This document shows, one piece after another, positions 1 to 11,826 of a stretch of 64,000 nucleotides of DNA (its first letter is position 1; each line of letters starts with the position of its first letter). A program made the translations under genes and the position numbers. This DNA comes from Pestalotiopsis fici W106-1 (taxonomy: Eukaryota > Ascomycota > Sordariomycetes > Amphisphaeriales > Sporocadaceae), in assembly GCF_000516985.1 (NCBI RefSeq), contig NW_006917095.1, forward strand, positions 2,733,077-2,797,076. The letters run 5' to 3'. Below the pieces are notes generated by a model. That model saw only the letters and a program-made list of their open reading frames with translations, was not told where the DNA came from and searched no databases.

Positions 1-2229
1 AACTTTTCGCCACGACAAGCGGCCTGAGTCCCGGCTACGCTCAGCCATAGTCATATACTCATGCGGAACCCTTTTTGGATACCTGTGCCCAGTCATCGTC
101 GCTGCGATATCGGCATCTTCAAGGCTCTCGAAGTATCTGTCTATGCAGATATCCAGCTTTCTGCCTTCCAGTGGCAGAATAGCAAAACGGATATCATTGC
201 CGAATATCTTGCCGTGTAGATCGTTACGTACGTCGCTGAATAGGCCGCTGTGTAGGTCGTCGAATAGGTTGTTGAGTTCATGTTGACCTGCTCTCTCGAA
301 TCTCGGCCGACAATTATCTGTGACTGGGACGAGAATCGGTGACAGAAACTTGCAAACAGCGGATTCTTCCGTCCTCCCAGGCCACCGGACGTGAAGACCA
401 GTAAGAGTACCTTCTGTCATACCGGTTGTGTCTGTTTCTGGGACTGAAGCAATCGACAGCCATGACCATGTTGGGAACCCCTTTGTCCTGGTCTGTCTGT
501 AAGGATCGGCTTGTTCCCATAACAGGCCTCGAAACCAGCCAGTCCAAAGCCCACAGATGTATGTGTGTTGCTGCTTGCCATATTTAGAAGCATAGCGAGT
601 CAATGCGCGTCCGTACTCCCTAGCTATTCCTGCAAGCGCCACCAGGCGGTCTTCTTCGAACTTGGTTAGCTCAAGTCCTGAATACTCTTCAACAATAAAC
701 TCCCAAGAATGCAAGATCTGATATCCATACGAGTCCTTATCAAGATTTCTCAACCACCTTACATAATCGCTATCAATGCCAGTATTCTTGCTTGTATCTA
801 CCTTATATCCATCCAGAGATCTGGGTGATTCACTTTGACACTGCAAGAACATCCCCTGATTTGAAAGAGCCAGAATTCTTCGGCTTAGTCGCCATTCTTG
901 GAACACCCACGCGCGTTTCCGGAGGTCACTGTTGATGATAGTCTTGTTGTAGTCTTCGGCCCATGTTTTGTCTATCCCGGCTTGGACGTAGAAGTGACCA
1001 TTTTGATCTCCCTTTTTATCTTGATATGGTAGCCGTGTGATTCTTGGTATCTTTGACACATTCTGTTGAAAGATGCCGCCGGTATCGGATGGATATGTCA
1101 CAGCGACAGTAAGCCAGGAGCGTTGATAGTAGTCAGCCATTTTGATAGATTCCCGATCCCAATCGTCTTTGTCATTTTGGATGATGCATAGGCTGTCGAT
1201 CCATACGTAGCGTATTCCAAGATGACAGGCAAGTCGTCCAATATCAAGAAACAGAGCGCTTAACTTGCCACGAACGAGTAAGTGATAGCCTTGCGCTCGA
1301 TTCCATGTATTGTTACGATCCTCGTAGTTATCTGTCGTCGTACTTGCTTCTCCCGTGTCTTGCACCCACCGATGGCTCAGTGCTATATATTTACCACGTT
1401 GACCTTTTGTTTCACGCAGTACCCATTGGATTGAGCTTGTCCAAGGATTTTGTTCATCGAAGAACTCGAATTCGACACACCGAGTTGGTAAAAGGACGTC
1501 GTCTGGATGAATCTTCTCGTGGCCTGAAATCGATTTGTTACACTCTTTATGGTTGAGGTGACAATCACGATGCCAATTCTGTATTGCCTGGTAATGTGAT
1601 TGAGACCATGTACTTCGATCGAGCAAAAGATTTCCCATAATGTCGCCGGACTGAAGGGCTGGGGTGCCTGTCTATCGTGTTAGCCATATACCCACTAGGA
1701 CTTATGGGTTCGACCCTCTTCGGTTCAGATAAATCCAGAGAACGTCAGACTATTGCGTACCTTGATCTGCTGCAACGTGAAGGCGTATCTTTGCAGGATA
1801 GTCCCATCTCGGATCAAAGATGGTTTCAACGTCTTCCTGCGCGATTAGTACATGTCCAACCCCAGCGATGATCGCAGTAATGTTGAGTGAGTTGTCGTTC
1901 ATGTCTCGATATCTGGCGCCTCTCTCAACAGAAAAGTGAACCCATTGTGGTAATGCCATAAGCGGGAGACGACGAAAAATGGTTGATATGCGGTGTCTTA
2001 AAAGACTCAGGAAAGATAGTTGTTCTGCGCCATAATTTTGAAACTCATAGGACAAATAGGGAGACAAATCAGACACATGATTGATTTGGTCCACTAATAA
2101 GCTGCAGAATGAGCACCGTTCCGTCTCAGCAGCTCTGATAACTGCGAGCAAAGGATAACCTCGGGCTTGGAAGCCCTCTTCCGTGAAAGACTGGACATCG
2201 AAGCTCGAGCATCTTGAGCAAAGACTCAT
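1..2229 (-). CDS. HET-domain (heterokaryon incompatibility) protein, C-terminus off the left edge
   Basis: Two exons are visible, 2229-1761 and 1667 to beyond position 1. They are separated by a 93-bp intron (1668-1760) with a GTACGC donor, a GCTAAC branch site and an ACAG acceptor. The 712 visible residues stay in frame to the edge. The HET core is clear: ALSHRW at about 252-257, the motif RYVWIDSLCIIQ at about 309-320, then a RAWVFQEWRLSRR block. The N-terminus has paired cysteines (CSRC near residue 4, CSFC near residue 40), a layout common in large HET proteins. By family knowledge HET proteins trigger cell death or growth arrest when genetically different hyphae fuse; the partner cannot be read from this sequence. 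No NACHT, ankyrin or WD repeats occur in the visible part. The start at 2229 is the first ATG of the open frame. The gene looks intact. Confidence 0.9.
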
Positions 2230-4100
2230 GATGTCAGGGACGCTTGGTGCACTGCGATTTGTTGCCTACTTGTCAAGGAAGAATGAAAACAGATCCTCAC
2301 AAGAGAGACGGAAAATATTTGCATGCCCTTGAGTTACGCAAAATGTGGAATTTCGAAAGTCACAGTTTACTTTCGAGCTGTCATTTACAGCACTTGAGAT
2401 TTTCTATGGACGTCTCTACTATGTATGTATCTTTGGAGCTGGGACAGGGTGTGTGGTTCTGTTGCCAGGTACTAACCTTAAATGGTCAGGTTCTCCGCGC
2501 TCTATCGCAATGTACGTACTGTGTATCTACATATGTGTTTATCCTTTTGGTGTGCCAGCGACTACAGAGCACAGCCAACTGACAGGGTGACAATGCGGGC
2601 AAGGTACAGGCACTGCCATCCGTAAAGTTGTGGAAGACACGATTTCTGGAGCTATTGTGGTAGGTACATAGGACTCTGTCATGTATATACCTAAGTAGAT
2701 ACGTACACAGTAGTAATAAGTGCGCAGCAGTCTCTAAAGTTCAGCTTCATTGAAAATTACAGGTTGGCGTCCAAGTTTAGGTGGCCGGGTGCAAGAAATC
2801 GCAGACAGTTATTGACACTTCCGCTGAGTGCATAATAGTTCAACAGATCATTGAGACAATGTTTGAGTAATTCTTGCGTCTTCAAACTGCCGTCCATGAC
2901 TCTTGGAACGTTATAGTAAAGGTCTATATGTTTTGGTCAGTCGGCCATAGTGCGCTCAGACATGTGTCAAACGAGATATACGCCAGCCTTATGGTGAGAG
3001 CTGGATCGTCGACCTCTGCACAAATGAAATCATTTGATGCCTGAAATACATCTGACTATTGAAGTTTAATCAGCGGGGGGGCCTAGTAAATGTTGGCTAG
3101 CCCCAGCAGGTTGCGACGCGCTCCGATATAGCCAATTCCCAGCCTGGAAGCCTCCCGGCGAGAAAGTGCTGCCCTGGGTAGTTTCACAGCCGCCTCTCGA
3201 TCGCCAAGCATCTAGGGAAGCAACTTCGTATCACCAGGCCCATAGGCGCCGGGCTCTAATGTCAAGAGTTTGAAAGAATGAGCTGAAGGGAAATGGAGGA
3301 ACACCCCGGGTCTGACAGGAACGACACCGAAGAGACATGCATTGCAGGGGTTATCGCGAGCACGCGATCCCCAGCAAGCCCCAGCGGCCACGAAGACGGA
3401 AACAAATCTGTGCTACCGAGGAGCGACGAATGGTTGCAGGATCCTCCACTGAGTGTAATATGGGCAACGGCTGGTTGGAACGCGGCCTGCTGGAGAGAAT
3501 TGTTGAAGGTCGATCAGCGCACGATGGAAAAGCTACGAGGACCCGCGGATGCCTCGAATTCACCCAAAAACGACTCCAAAGGGCCGAAAATAAAGAATCC
3601 GAGACCGACTGCTCCAGCGCAAATGGAAACAGATTGCTTTTTTTTTTTTTTAAAACCAAGACAGAGCCAAGAACTTGATGGGAAGACTCATAAACAAGTA
3701 CAAGGTGTCAGAGTTGCCTTGGCTAGGACTTATGCATACTTTGAAGCACAATGATGACTGCCTATAGAAAGGACTATCTCATCATGAACCCTCCTATTAT
3801 GTACTTCGTACACTTGCCTTGACAAAGAAATGACTTTACTGGGGTATCTGCTTCGCCCGAGAAAATAACGCAAGAATCAAGCAAGAGTCGCCTGTGGACG
3901 TACACAGGTAAGCACAAGTATAGACCGTGCGCGTACTTACACCATACTGTGTAACCATGATCTCTGTGCGAAGGGGCTAACCGCTAAAGTAAGCCGAGCG
4001 TTTTCCGTCGATAAAAACCGTCATGCTGCACCTTTGCGTAACGATAGAAGCTTGACTAGATGGGACTGGAAAAGCCGTACTCATAAATCTTTTAAAAACC
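2230..4100. other. intergenic, no supportable gene
   Basis: This spacer separates the divergently transcribed HET and membrane-protein genes, so it should hold both promoters. Short frames occur; the longest begins with ATG at 3293 (153 codons). That frame crosses a 14-T run at 3638-3651 and shows no domain, so I do not call it. TACCTA/TAGGTA words occur near 2661 and 2689. Nothing else is recognised. Confidence 0.5.
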
Positions 4101-5891
4101 ATGGTTCTCAAAAAATTAGCCAAATGGGCAGTGGAGTGCGGTTTCGACAGGCCTTTTACTCATAGACGCCACGCTGTCCTTATTATCTCGATGCTGCTAC
4201 TGCTTATGTTAATATTTGTTCAGTTGGCATTGGTTCTCTCCAATCTCGATACCACGCTATATGTTTACCGCGATCGGGCAAGAAACTTGACGGCTCGACC
4301 GTTTGACGATCTTTCGGATGGGTCGTCTGATACTTCCTTACAGATTGTTAGTAACACGACTAGATACCTGGGACGCATAAACATTCTCAATACTCTTTAT
4401 TTCTGCATATTCTGGCATCGTTGGCATCATGTCTACCTGCGATCTGCATTGGCAGCTTCGCTTGGCGCGCTACCAGTCGTACTAAATGCTATTGGCCTGG
4501 CTGCATCTGGATCAATCATGATCTTGCCGTCAGACCTCGAGAATTCCTTGATAAAATATCCCGAGCTCTCCTTGGCCGAGTTAGAAGCCTTTTATGTATC
4601 CTGGAAGACGAAATTTCGAGCTCAATTAGCTGTCGATCTAGCGGTCAACTTGGCTGTAGCGTTGGTGCAAGGTGTTGCGATCGCTTTTTGGATTTGGCTG
4701 CTTCCATCGCGCTGGCGAAAGCCAAATAATTACGAGCCACTCGTCTCATCTCGTCAGAAGCGTCGCCGTGTGCGATATGAGAATCCGGAAACCGAGTTGC
4801 AGCGCTTGCTTGTGACGACAAATGATGATGGGTATCTGGCAGGGATATTCAAGGAGCACGAAAGAGAGTTTATGGCTCAGTCAAGTCCATTTCCAATGTA
4901 AGCGGTCCAAAATGAGATTTGTCTCTCATACCGATAACACAGTCCTGATAGGCATAGTATCAACACAACGACACACCGGCCACAAAGGCGACCCGACCGC
5001 TTGCAGCAAGGCGATTCTGGAGAAGTCCGCTACATGAGATCGGTCCCATTTTGGGCCTCGAACACAAATGAGTTGGAGAATAATGGGAGCTTTTTGTATT
5101 TTGGTTCCATTTCGTGGGTTTCTATAACGGCTGTCATGGAACTACTCAAATATACGCTCCTTAGGCCGAGAATGGAGCAAAATAAGTGGTAAGTTTGCAG
5201 CACGTGTGCTCTTAAAAGTGAAGTTAACGTCGATTAAAGGACTTACATAGCGGGGTCAGTGAGCGTCCTACTTTGGCTATCTGTTGGCGGCACGGCCATT
5301 CTTTTGATACGGCTCAAGGTATCATTTGGTTATAAAATCTTGGGCCTTTTGACGGTCAGAACATTAATCTATTGCACAATGTTGACTTTATCGGTGCTGC
5401 TAAATTATTGCAATTTTTCCATCTCTATAAAAGAGCAAGATGCGAGGCAACCGGGTTGGCAATGGACGTTATGGTTTCTCAATTTACTGCCCGGCACTTT
5501 CCTTTTTCTAATAAGTTCGGTATTTAACGGTATGATTCTGATGACTCCATCGACTAGAGCACACCGAAGAACAAACCAGGTTGAGCCACCGACTCAAGTT
5601 CCAGACGAGCAACTGGAACAACAACGCCAGGCGAGGCAGTCAAAATGGAAAGAAACCAAGAAAGCTTGGCAGAGAAGACATCGAAAAGCTCTCATATATG
5701 GACGGCAGGCTGGTCGTGCTACAGCAACCTTCCTCACTGGAAAGGCGATTCCTGTACTCGTCTCACCGCTAGGATGGCTGATCAAAGGCGTTGACACGAT
5801 GTCCAAGGGGATCATGGCATTTAAAGCACGCGATGCGAGGCGGGCGAGGGAGAGGATTGCCAGGTCTGAGTACGAAATAACTTTAGACTAG
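4101..5891 (+). CDS. unassigned fungal multi-pass membrane protein
   Basis: Three exons: 4101-4897, 4952-5188 and 5240-5891, giving 561 residues. An acceptor at 4942 instead of 4951 would add three residues in the same frame, but the GATAAC branch site fits 4951 better. About seven hydrophobic segments lie near residues 26-48, 117-142, 177-201, 311-332, 346-368, 378-402 and 420-445. The first loop carries two N-glycosylation sequons (NLT near 62, NTT near 86), suggesting it faces outward. A basic loop (RQKRRRVRY) follows segment three. The last 110 residues form a soluble, strongly basic, glutamine-rich tail. There is no signal peptide, and I recognise no family motif. The segment count recalls a receptor, but the weakly hydrophobic stretch near 95-112 could change the topology, so no function is assigned. 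The continuity across both introns makes the gene itself secure. Confidence 0.75.
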
Positions 5892-6856
5892 CGCAAGTCA
5901 CCTTTTAAACGTATCTTATTGCTCCTTTTTCTTGTCTTTGACTTCTCTTGTGCGATGTAAATAACAACAGAGTCTCTCGCAAGAGAACGCTGGTTTCACT
6001 CATAGATCTCAGACCCCGGCGGTTTATACTTCGTCTCGTGGGAAAGGGCGGGGATCCAGGAATCGGCGAGCCTCGTCTAGCAGACTTTTATCATTCAGAC
6101 CTCAGTCTAGCATCACTCTGGCGTCTGACCCTTAGGGTGCCGGATCATGCAGCTCATTCTTTCAAAGTGCCGCCTAGCTATTAGAATTTAGCGACATAAG
6201 AATAGAAATCAAACAAGTGGACACTAAGACCGTCGTCGGCGCTGAATTGAATCCAACCTTGGGGCTACTCAGACGCGCGGAGGGGGCCGGGAGGAAACAA
6301 GTGTAATCTGAATGGTACGAGGTTGATGTCTTGATTCAATTCGTTATTGTTTTCCTAATGCAAGTTCGCAAGCAAGGCCTGTAAAACGACACAATATCCC
6401 TTTGCTAATAGCTAGAGATAGTGTTGCCTTTCGCCCTCCGTCGTTGCGATGCGGAGCGAGGGCGGGATGTAATCCAACAAATCGTGAAGCGGGCGACACG
6501 TATTACCAAGTAAGCATCGTCCGGTGTATTGTTTTGCGATTACTGTTGATAAATACATGTGACGATCGTTGGATAGGACAGTGTAGCAAAGCCCATTTTT
6601 ATCCATTAATGCCGTCATAAAGCCTTATACACATCCTGCCGGTTCAGCTGAATGCTTTCCTACTTGTAGATTGTCTTGTTAAAGTACTGGAGTCGCATTC
6701 TTTTTTACATTGATTCTTGTTCACTAAGTATATCTTGCATATCGATGAATCGTACTTTCTGCGACACAAAGCAGCTAAACTAAATCCAAAAGCTCAATGA
6801 TACTGTTGCTTTTAGTCTTGACAAGTCTGCCAGTATGAGATGAAGTCCGTGATAAT
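5892..6856. other. intergenic between convergent genes, holds repeat copy 1
   Basis: The membrane-protein and dioxygenase genes end toward each other here. The only structure seen is the left copy of a diverged direct repeat (6441-6581). No coding frame with recognisable features is present. Confidence 0.5.
6441..6581 (+). repeat. diverged direct repeat, copy 1
   Basis: About 141 bp that align end to end with 8150-8291 in the same orientation, at roughly four identical bases in five and with one single-base indel. Shared anchors are GAGGGCGGGATGTAA, CACGTATTACCAAG and GGATAGG. Similarity stops abruptly on both sides. It lies 275 bp beyond the stop codon of the PhyH gene. Confidence 0.75.
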
Positions 6857-7964
6857 TTAGACTTCCACAGCAATCTCTCTGGCCGTTTGCAACCTCCTCG
6901 CCTCATCTCTCTTCATGGCCTCCTGGTTTCGAACCCTCTCCGGCACGATGGCCTCTCTGGGCTTGGTGATCTGCCACGATTTGAGCTTCTCCTCACCCCC
7001 GAGACTTTGAATGGTTTTCTGCTCCACGAGACTATAATCACCCCGCTCCCTTGAAAAGCAAAACGGCTCCTCGAGACTGACGGGCGGGTTGGTAATGATC
7101 CTCGGCCGCCGTAGAGCATTGTTGGTGGCCGAGTGCATCATGAGCGGGTGCAGCAGGTACACGTCGCCCACCTGACCCGCGGCCTCGACAAACTGCCCGC
7201 AGCTCTGTATCACGTCGCCGTACCACTGCAGGTTGCGCTCCCGGGCAAAATCGGCGTGGTCGCGGGGCACCATGCGCGGCGATACGCCGTCTGGGTGCTG
7301 GTATAGCCATTGCGCCACCTTGGGGATTGCGTCTGGGCAGATCATGGTGCCGCCGCCGTTGGGTTGTATGTCCGTGAATAGTGGAATCACTAGGAGGCCC
7401 CTGGGGAAATTTAAGAGTTAGTACAAGCTGCTTGGTGGTGACTAAGATCCGACAGCACAGATGCAAAAGCTTACAACATCACGTAGAAGTGTTTATTCTT
7501 CAATCTGAAGATGGGAAAGAAGATCAATAAGTGATGCGTGAAACATACTGCTCTGGGCTGTCCAGATAGTGAACGAAAAAGTCACCATCCACATGCCAAT
7601 TATCCAACTGCTTCGGGGGTACGGGATGCCCCTCTCCCTCAGGCGACCCAAGGTTGACAATGAAGGAGTCGTGCCAGTCCCTCGACGAGGGCGAGATCCG
7701 GTCCTCGCCGCCGCAGAGCTCGCATATAGCGGACCATGCCCGGGGCGCAAACACGGAGGCGTCAAACGTCTTGTGCCATGGCATGTGGGTGCGCGCCGTG
7801 GTCCAGGTGCTCCGGTCGTCGGCCGACATGCCCAGGCGTGTCCAGACGTCTTTTGTCACCTCGGAGGCCTGGTCCCGCGTGAAGCATTGCCTGAGGTGGA
7901 GATAGCCGTACTGGAGAAAGTGTTCCCTTTCGGCTTCAGTCAAGACTGGGCGTGGTGAGGTCAT
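6857..7964 (-). CDS. phytanoyl-CoA dioxygenase (PhyH) family protein
   Basis: Two exons, 7964-7549 and 7400-6857, encode 319 residues. The intron (7401-7548, 148 bp) has a GTATGT donor, a TACTAAC branch site and a CCAG acceptor, and joins DSPEQ to GLLVIPLF. The fold is that of Fe(II)/2-oxoglutarate oxygenases: the iron-binding HxD is in WHVDGDFF near residue 128, and the distal histidine is in HPLMMHS in the C-terminal half. RPRIITNPPVS follows, with an arginine placed to bind 2-oxoglutarate. Such enzymes hydroxylate lipids, small metabolites or natural products; the substrate cannot be told here. I chose the ATG at 7964 because the frame upstream has no family-like sequence and a TATA box sits about 100 bp before it. 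The gene lies between the two direct repeats. No neighbouring biosynthetic gene supports a cluster. Confidence 0.9.
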
Positions 7965-8061
7965 AATGTTGATGGAGGGGGGATACTTGTGATTGTACGA
8001 GATGTGGTCTTTGTACTTGGTTGTAGATTGTCTTTTTATGACGAATGTCACGAGTAGCCAG

Positions 8062-8070
8062 CTTTATATA
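8062..8070 (-). promoter_or_regulatory. TATA box of the PhyH gene
   Basis: On the minus strand this reads TATATAAAG, about 100 bp upstream of the ATG at 7964 and between that start and repeat copy 2. It is a good match to the TATA consensus. No transcription start was determined. Confidence 0.5.
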
Positions 8071-8149
8071 GTCCATTATACCGTCATAGATATTGCCTTT
8101 GTCAATATTCACATAGTCTACCGCCACGAACCAAACCACTGGGATTGGA

Positions 8150-8291
8150 TCGTTGCAATGCGGGGTGAGGGCGGGATGTAACACATCAAATCGTAAAGCG
8201 GGCGCCACGTATTACCAAGGAAAGAAACGTCCGATGCGTTGTTTTGTGGTTACTTCAAATAAATGCATGCTACGATCGGTGGATAGGAAAG
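8150..8291 (+). repeat. diverged direct repeat, copy 2
   Basis: Partner of 6441-6581 in the same orientation. It begins 186 bp upstream of the PhyH start, so it overlaps the likely promoter. Its two ends show a weak inverted match (GATCGTTGCAATGC at the left against GATCGTAGCATGC read from the right), as a degraded miniature transposon might, but no target-site duplication is clear. Confidence 0.75.
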
Positions 8292-8543
8292 ACATACCTA
8301 GATAGTCGACGTAAAGCCCCAACATCAGAACTAAGCTATTAGGCTAAATGTCTGGCGTCTGGGATCAGAATAATTATGGTCATTGATGGGCCAAGTCGAT
8401 TTATTCTAGGCGAGAAATCTCGCATATAGTCTAGTGAATGCCTCTACTCTAGAAGGGAATCTTTCAGTCTAGTGATGTCTTGACACGTCCCATAGATCCG
8501 CTGTAGGATTCTACTGTTGACAATCGAGCAGCTATGGATAAAC

Positions 8544-9627
8544 TCACAACCGCGCGCCGCGGAGGTCACTGAGCTTGTCGACATAGTATGCTGGCACAGC
8601 CGGCGCATCCTTGGCCTCCCAATGCTCCTTCTTGCTGACACCAGTGAGGACGGCCAGTGTACCTCCCAGGCCTCCCTCGACACCAAACTGGATATCGGTG
8701 TTCAGCCGGTCGCCAACCATGCAGGTCCGGGCGCGGTCGAGCTGGAACTTGCCCTCAATGGCATCCATCATGGCCTGGCTGGGCTTGCCGAGCGACAGCG
8801 GCTGCTGGCCCGACATGTATACAAGCGGGATCGATATCGAGCCGGCGCCGGGGAAAAAGGAGTGGCTGTTGGGCAGGGTGCTGTCCAAGTTTGTGGCGAG
8901 GAACTTGGCGCCGCGCTGCAGGTATTGGAACCCGAGCGACAGCTTTAGGTAGTTGATGTGAAAGTCCAGGCCAGCGAGCACGACGCCGACTTCGGGGTCC
9001 AGCATGGAGCCGTCGGCGATCTTGCCGTAGTCCTCGGGCGTGATGTCGCGTCTGAGGGCCGGGTCGGTGCCGCCGACGAACGGAATGTTCTCGGTGCGCA
9101 GCTCGGTCTCGATACCACTCTCGCCAATGACGAAGACCTTGTTTTTACCCTCTGGAAGCTTCAGGATACGGGAGATGTAGACGGCTGATGAGTAGGCCGA
9201 TGCGAAGATCTCCTCAATATCGCTGGGTATGCCCAAGGCGGTGAGCTTCTTCTGATAGTCCTGACGAGACTTTGTAGAGTTGTTGGTCACAAAAACGACC
9301 CTCTTGCCTGTAATAATCCCTTCATTAGCAATGTGACTGGGCACGAAATGCATAAATTCGGGGGCGCGAACCTCTAGATCGGAGTAGCTCCAATGTTTCA
9401 ACGATGCCCTCAAAAAGGTGGTCTCCTGACCACAATACTCCTGGATCTTGAGTTAGCCAGGGTCTGTTTCTCATTCCGATATATTATTACCATCGCAATC
9501 AAGCAGGAAAACCTAAAATCGTCATTAGGATAATTCGAATATCGTGGCAATGCATACTCACATCGAAGCGGTCAATGAACTCATTTATGGCGGCTGAGTC
9601 ACCAGTGAGGTATTTTGGTTGTGCCAT
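8544..9627 (-). CDS. PHO13: 4-nitrophenylphosphatase / phosphoglycolate phosphatase (HAD family)
   Basis: Four exons (9627-9562, 9512-9491, 9440-9372, 9307-8544) encode 306 residues, the usual length for fungal PHO13. Exon 2 is only 22 nt and encodes VFLLDCD plus one base of the following glycine, so it carries HAD motif I with the nucleophile and acid/base aspartates. Downstream are motif II (VTNNSTKSR), the lysine motif (LGKPSQAMMDA) and motif IV (MVGDRLNTDI). The enzyme is a Mg-dependent metabolite-repair phosphatase that removes damaged by-products such as 2-phosphoglycolate in the cytosol. All three introns (49, 50 and 64 bp) have CTAAT or CTAAC branch sites. The start at 9627 gives the typical N-terminus MAQPKYLTGD. 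The stop at 8544 directly follows the codons for GARL. Confidence 0.95.
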
Positions 9628-11826
9628 CTGAACGAACGTTGATAGACCACCGTTCGGGTAGCCGTTGATAAAAATTTGATTTCTGATTAGATAGTCTATG
9701 CCACGCAATAGAAATATGTGCTCGTGGTATTCATGTACACTTTGACGATTAGAGTTGTTCGGTAGTAGAATACTAGTAGTAGTAGGTGATGACTCGGGTC
9801 GGCCGTTGTCGCTGCATTGACAGCGGGCCGCCACCAGCCGGAGGCTTCGGCATTTAGTTACGGGGATTGCATCAGAACAGTTACATTATATTTGGTCCAA
9901 TGTGTCAAATTTTCATGTCCCCTATCCCTTGATTGTCTTCTAGGATTTCATGGATTTCTGGCGAGAATATGCTCGGGGGTATAGTAGATGGCTCTCTCCA
10001 AACTCTTACGCGTTACCTTGCTTATTATTTGGCTACCTGACCTGTGTATCATCCAGCAACTTCAACTGCCGGTTTTCATGTGCTAAACATCAAGGGAAAC
10101 TTTGACGACTGCATTGCCTGGAACATTAAAGAATGAATGCAGGTACAATATAGTTTGAATGCAGCGATATTTAGCTGCAGACTCTTGTTGGGATAAATAG
10201 GTTTGATAACAAGTCAACAGTTGTAACGATAACGCCGACGTCAAAGTATAAAGCCACTCATGCGAAGGGAATCGTCATTCAAGGGTGAGACTGTTGACTA
10301 TCATACCGCCAAGGCAGCCTTGAACTTACCGAAAGTCAAAGATAGCGCGCGCAAGGATTTCGGGTGTGGCGTTTTGGGGTGTGCTATTCTCAGAACCGGT
10401 CCCTCGAGTGACGCAGCAAGGAGACTTGAATGATGGATTCGAGCCTGGGAGCGAAGTCAATGAAACCAGGTGATTCCCATGTCCTTTACAAGGTTAAGTC
10501 GAATCCTCTGGATCTCGTCTCTCTGTATTGCAGAGGCAAAAATTATGTCAATGTCAACACCAGTGCTTCTTGTAAGTAATGTATATGTGTAAATGACGGC
10601 ATGTCAGCGCCATCATCATTTCCCAATAAACGGTGCAAAGAGCAAACCTGAAGACACAAGATGGCCAGTCCCTGCGAGGGCATGTGCGTAGTGATGTCCC
10701 AGCGGCCCAAACAGCCTATGACCAAAGAAAGAGAACACTGTCGATCCGTTCCCTATTCCGCAGTCTCTTCCTGGTGCCGAGCCTTACGTCAAACACCCCG
10801 CCGAGAGAAAACTTCAGAAGCGATAGATCACCTTTTGGCCTGTTGTCAATTGCAAGGCTGCCACTGGTGATTGTCGCCTGAAACGGCACATTGCATCTCA
10901 CGTATGACGATTGAGTGCATCCTCAGGACCAAGAGTATCAGCATCTCATGTGATTTTCATGGTGTTGCCTCTCTGATGAGAAATCCCATTGCAAACATTA
11001 ATTGTAGGCGAGTACAAAGGCCAGGGGACGGACGTTTTACTCCACCACATGCTTGGAGACATCCCACTTCGCGCATTTTGAATGGGTTTATACATCATTG
11101 GCGGCGTGGCTGGGCTGATAGTAGGTACATATAGTATTGAATTTATTCAGCACTGGTCTCAACCAAACCCCGAACCACTTGTGAGTGCGCCCGGACGCTG
11201 TGGCGATTCCCAATCCTTGTGCTAATAAATTTCAAGGGGGTAAATAACTTTATATGAAGAGTTTCTGTAATATGTGCATCCATTACTTTGGTTTGTAATC
11301 CGTAAAAAATGGTAAAATCACAAAATACCTAGCATATCCTCGGGTTCCGATCGTTATCTAATCACAAACGAGAGCACCACCCCCCCCAAAGACCCGCTCC
11401 ATAAGTTTCTCCCCCCACCATCGTCATTACTTATTACTCTTGGGAACCACACCAAAAAAGCACCACCACAGGCCACGCGAGAAACAAGAAACTCCTCTCC
11501 GTCCGTCGCCGGTTCGACCAGCAACAGCCCACGACCCGAACCCCATTTACCTACCTTATTTATCAGGCTAGGTGCCCCATATCTTCCCAGCCCAAATACT
11601 TAACATTGCCTCCGCCGGCCACTGGGAGCAACTCTACAGCACCCCCAAACGTTACTCGGCATACTTGAAACCTGCAGCTCGCTTGGAGGGGAATAACACC
11701 ACCAGCCCACCAACCATTTCCCACCACACTATTTTTTTGTAGCAACCCGCTGCCTAGCTGCCGCCAAACCAAAAGAAAAAAAAAAGAAAAGTATTATACC
11801 ACAAAAACATCTTTTCAGATACAACA
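9628..11826. other. intergenic between divergent genes
   Basis: This 2.2-kb spacer lies between divergently transcribed PHO13 and the lactonase gene. The last 450 bases before the lactonase are C- and A-rich with several poly-C and poly-A runs, as in fungal 5' leaders. No coding frame or RNA gene is recognised. Confidence 0.5.

Noticed and set aside
1704..1714. GGTTCGACC-like tRNA B-box sequences (here and near 11511, 41257)
   Set aside because: No matching A box or acceptor stem could be folded around them. The first lies in an intron and the last inside SET2 coding sequence.
3293..3754. 153-codon ATG-initiated frame
   Set aside because: It crosses a 14-T run, reads as low complexity and has no recognisable domain.
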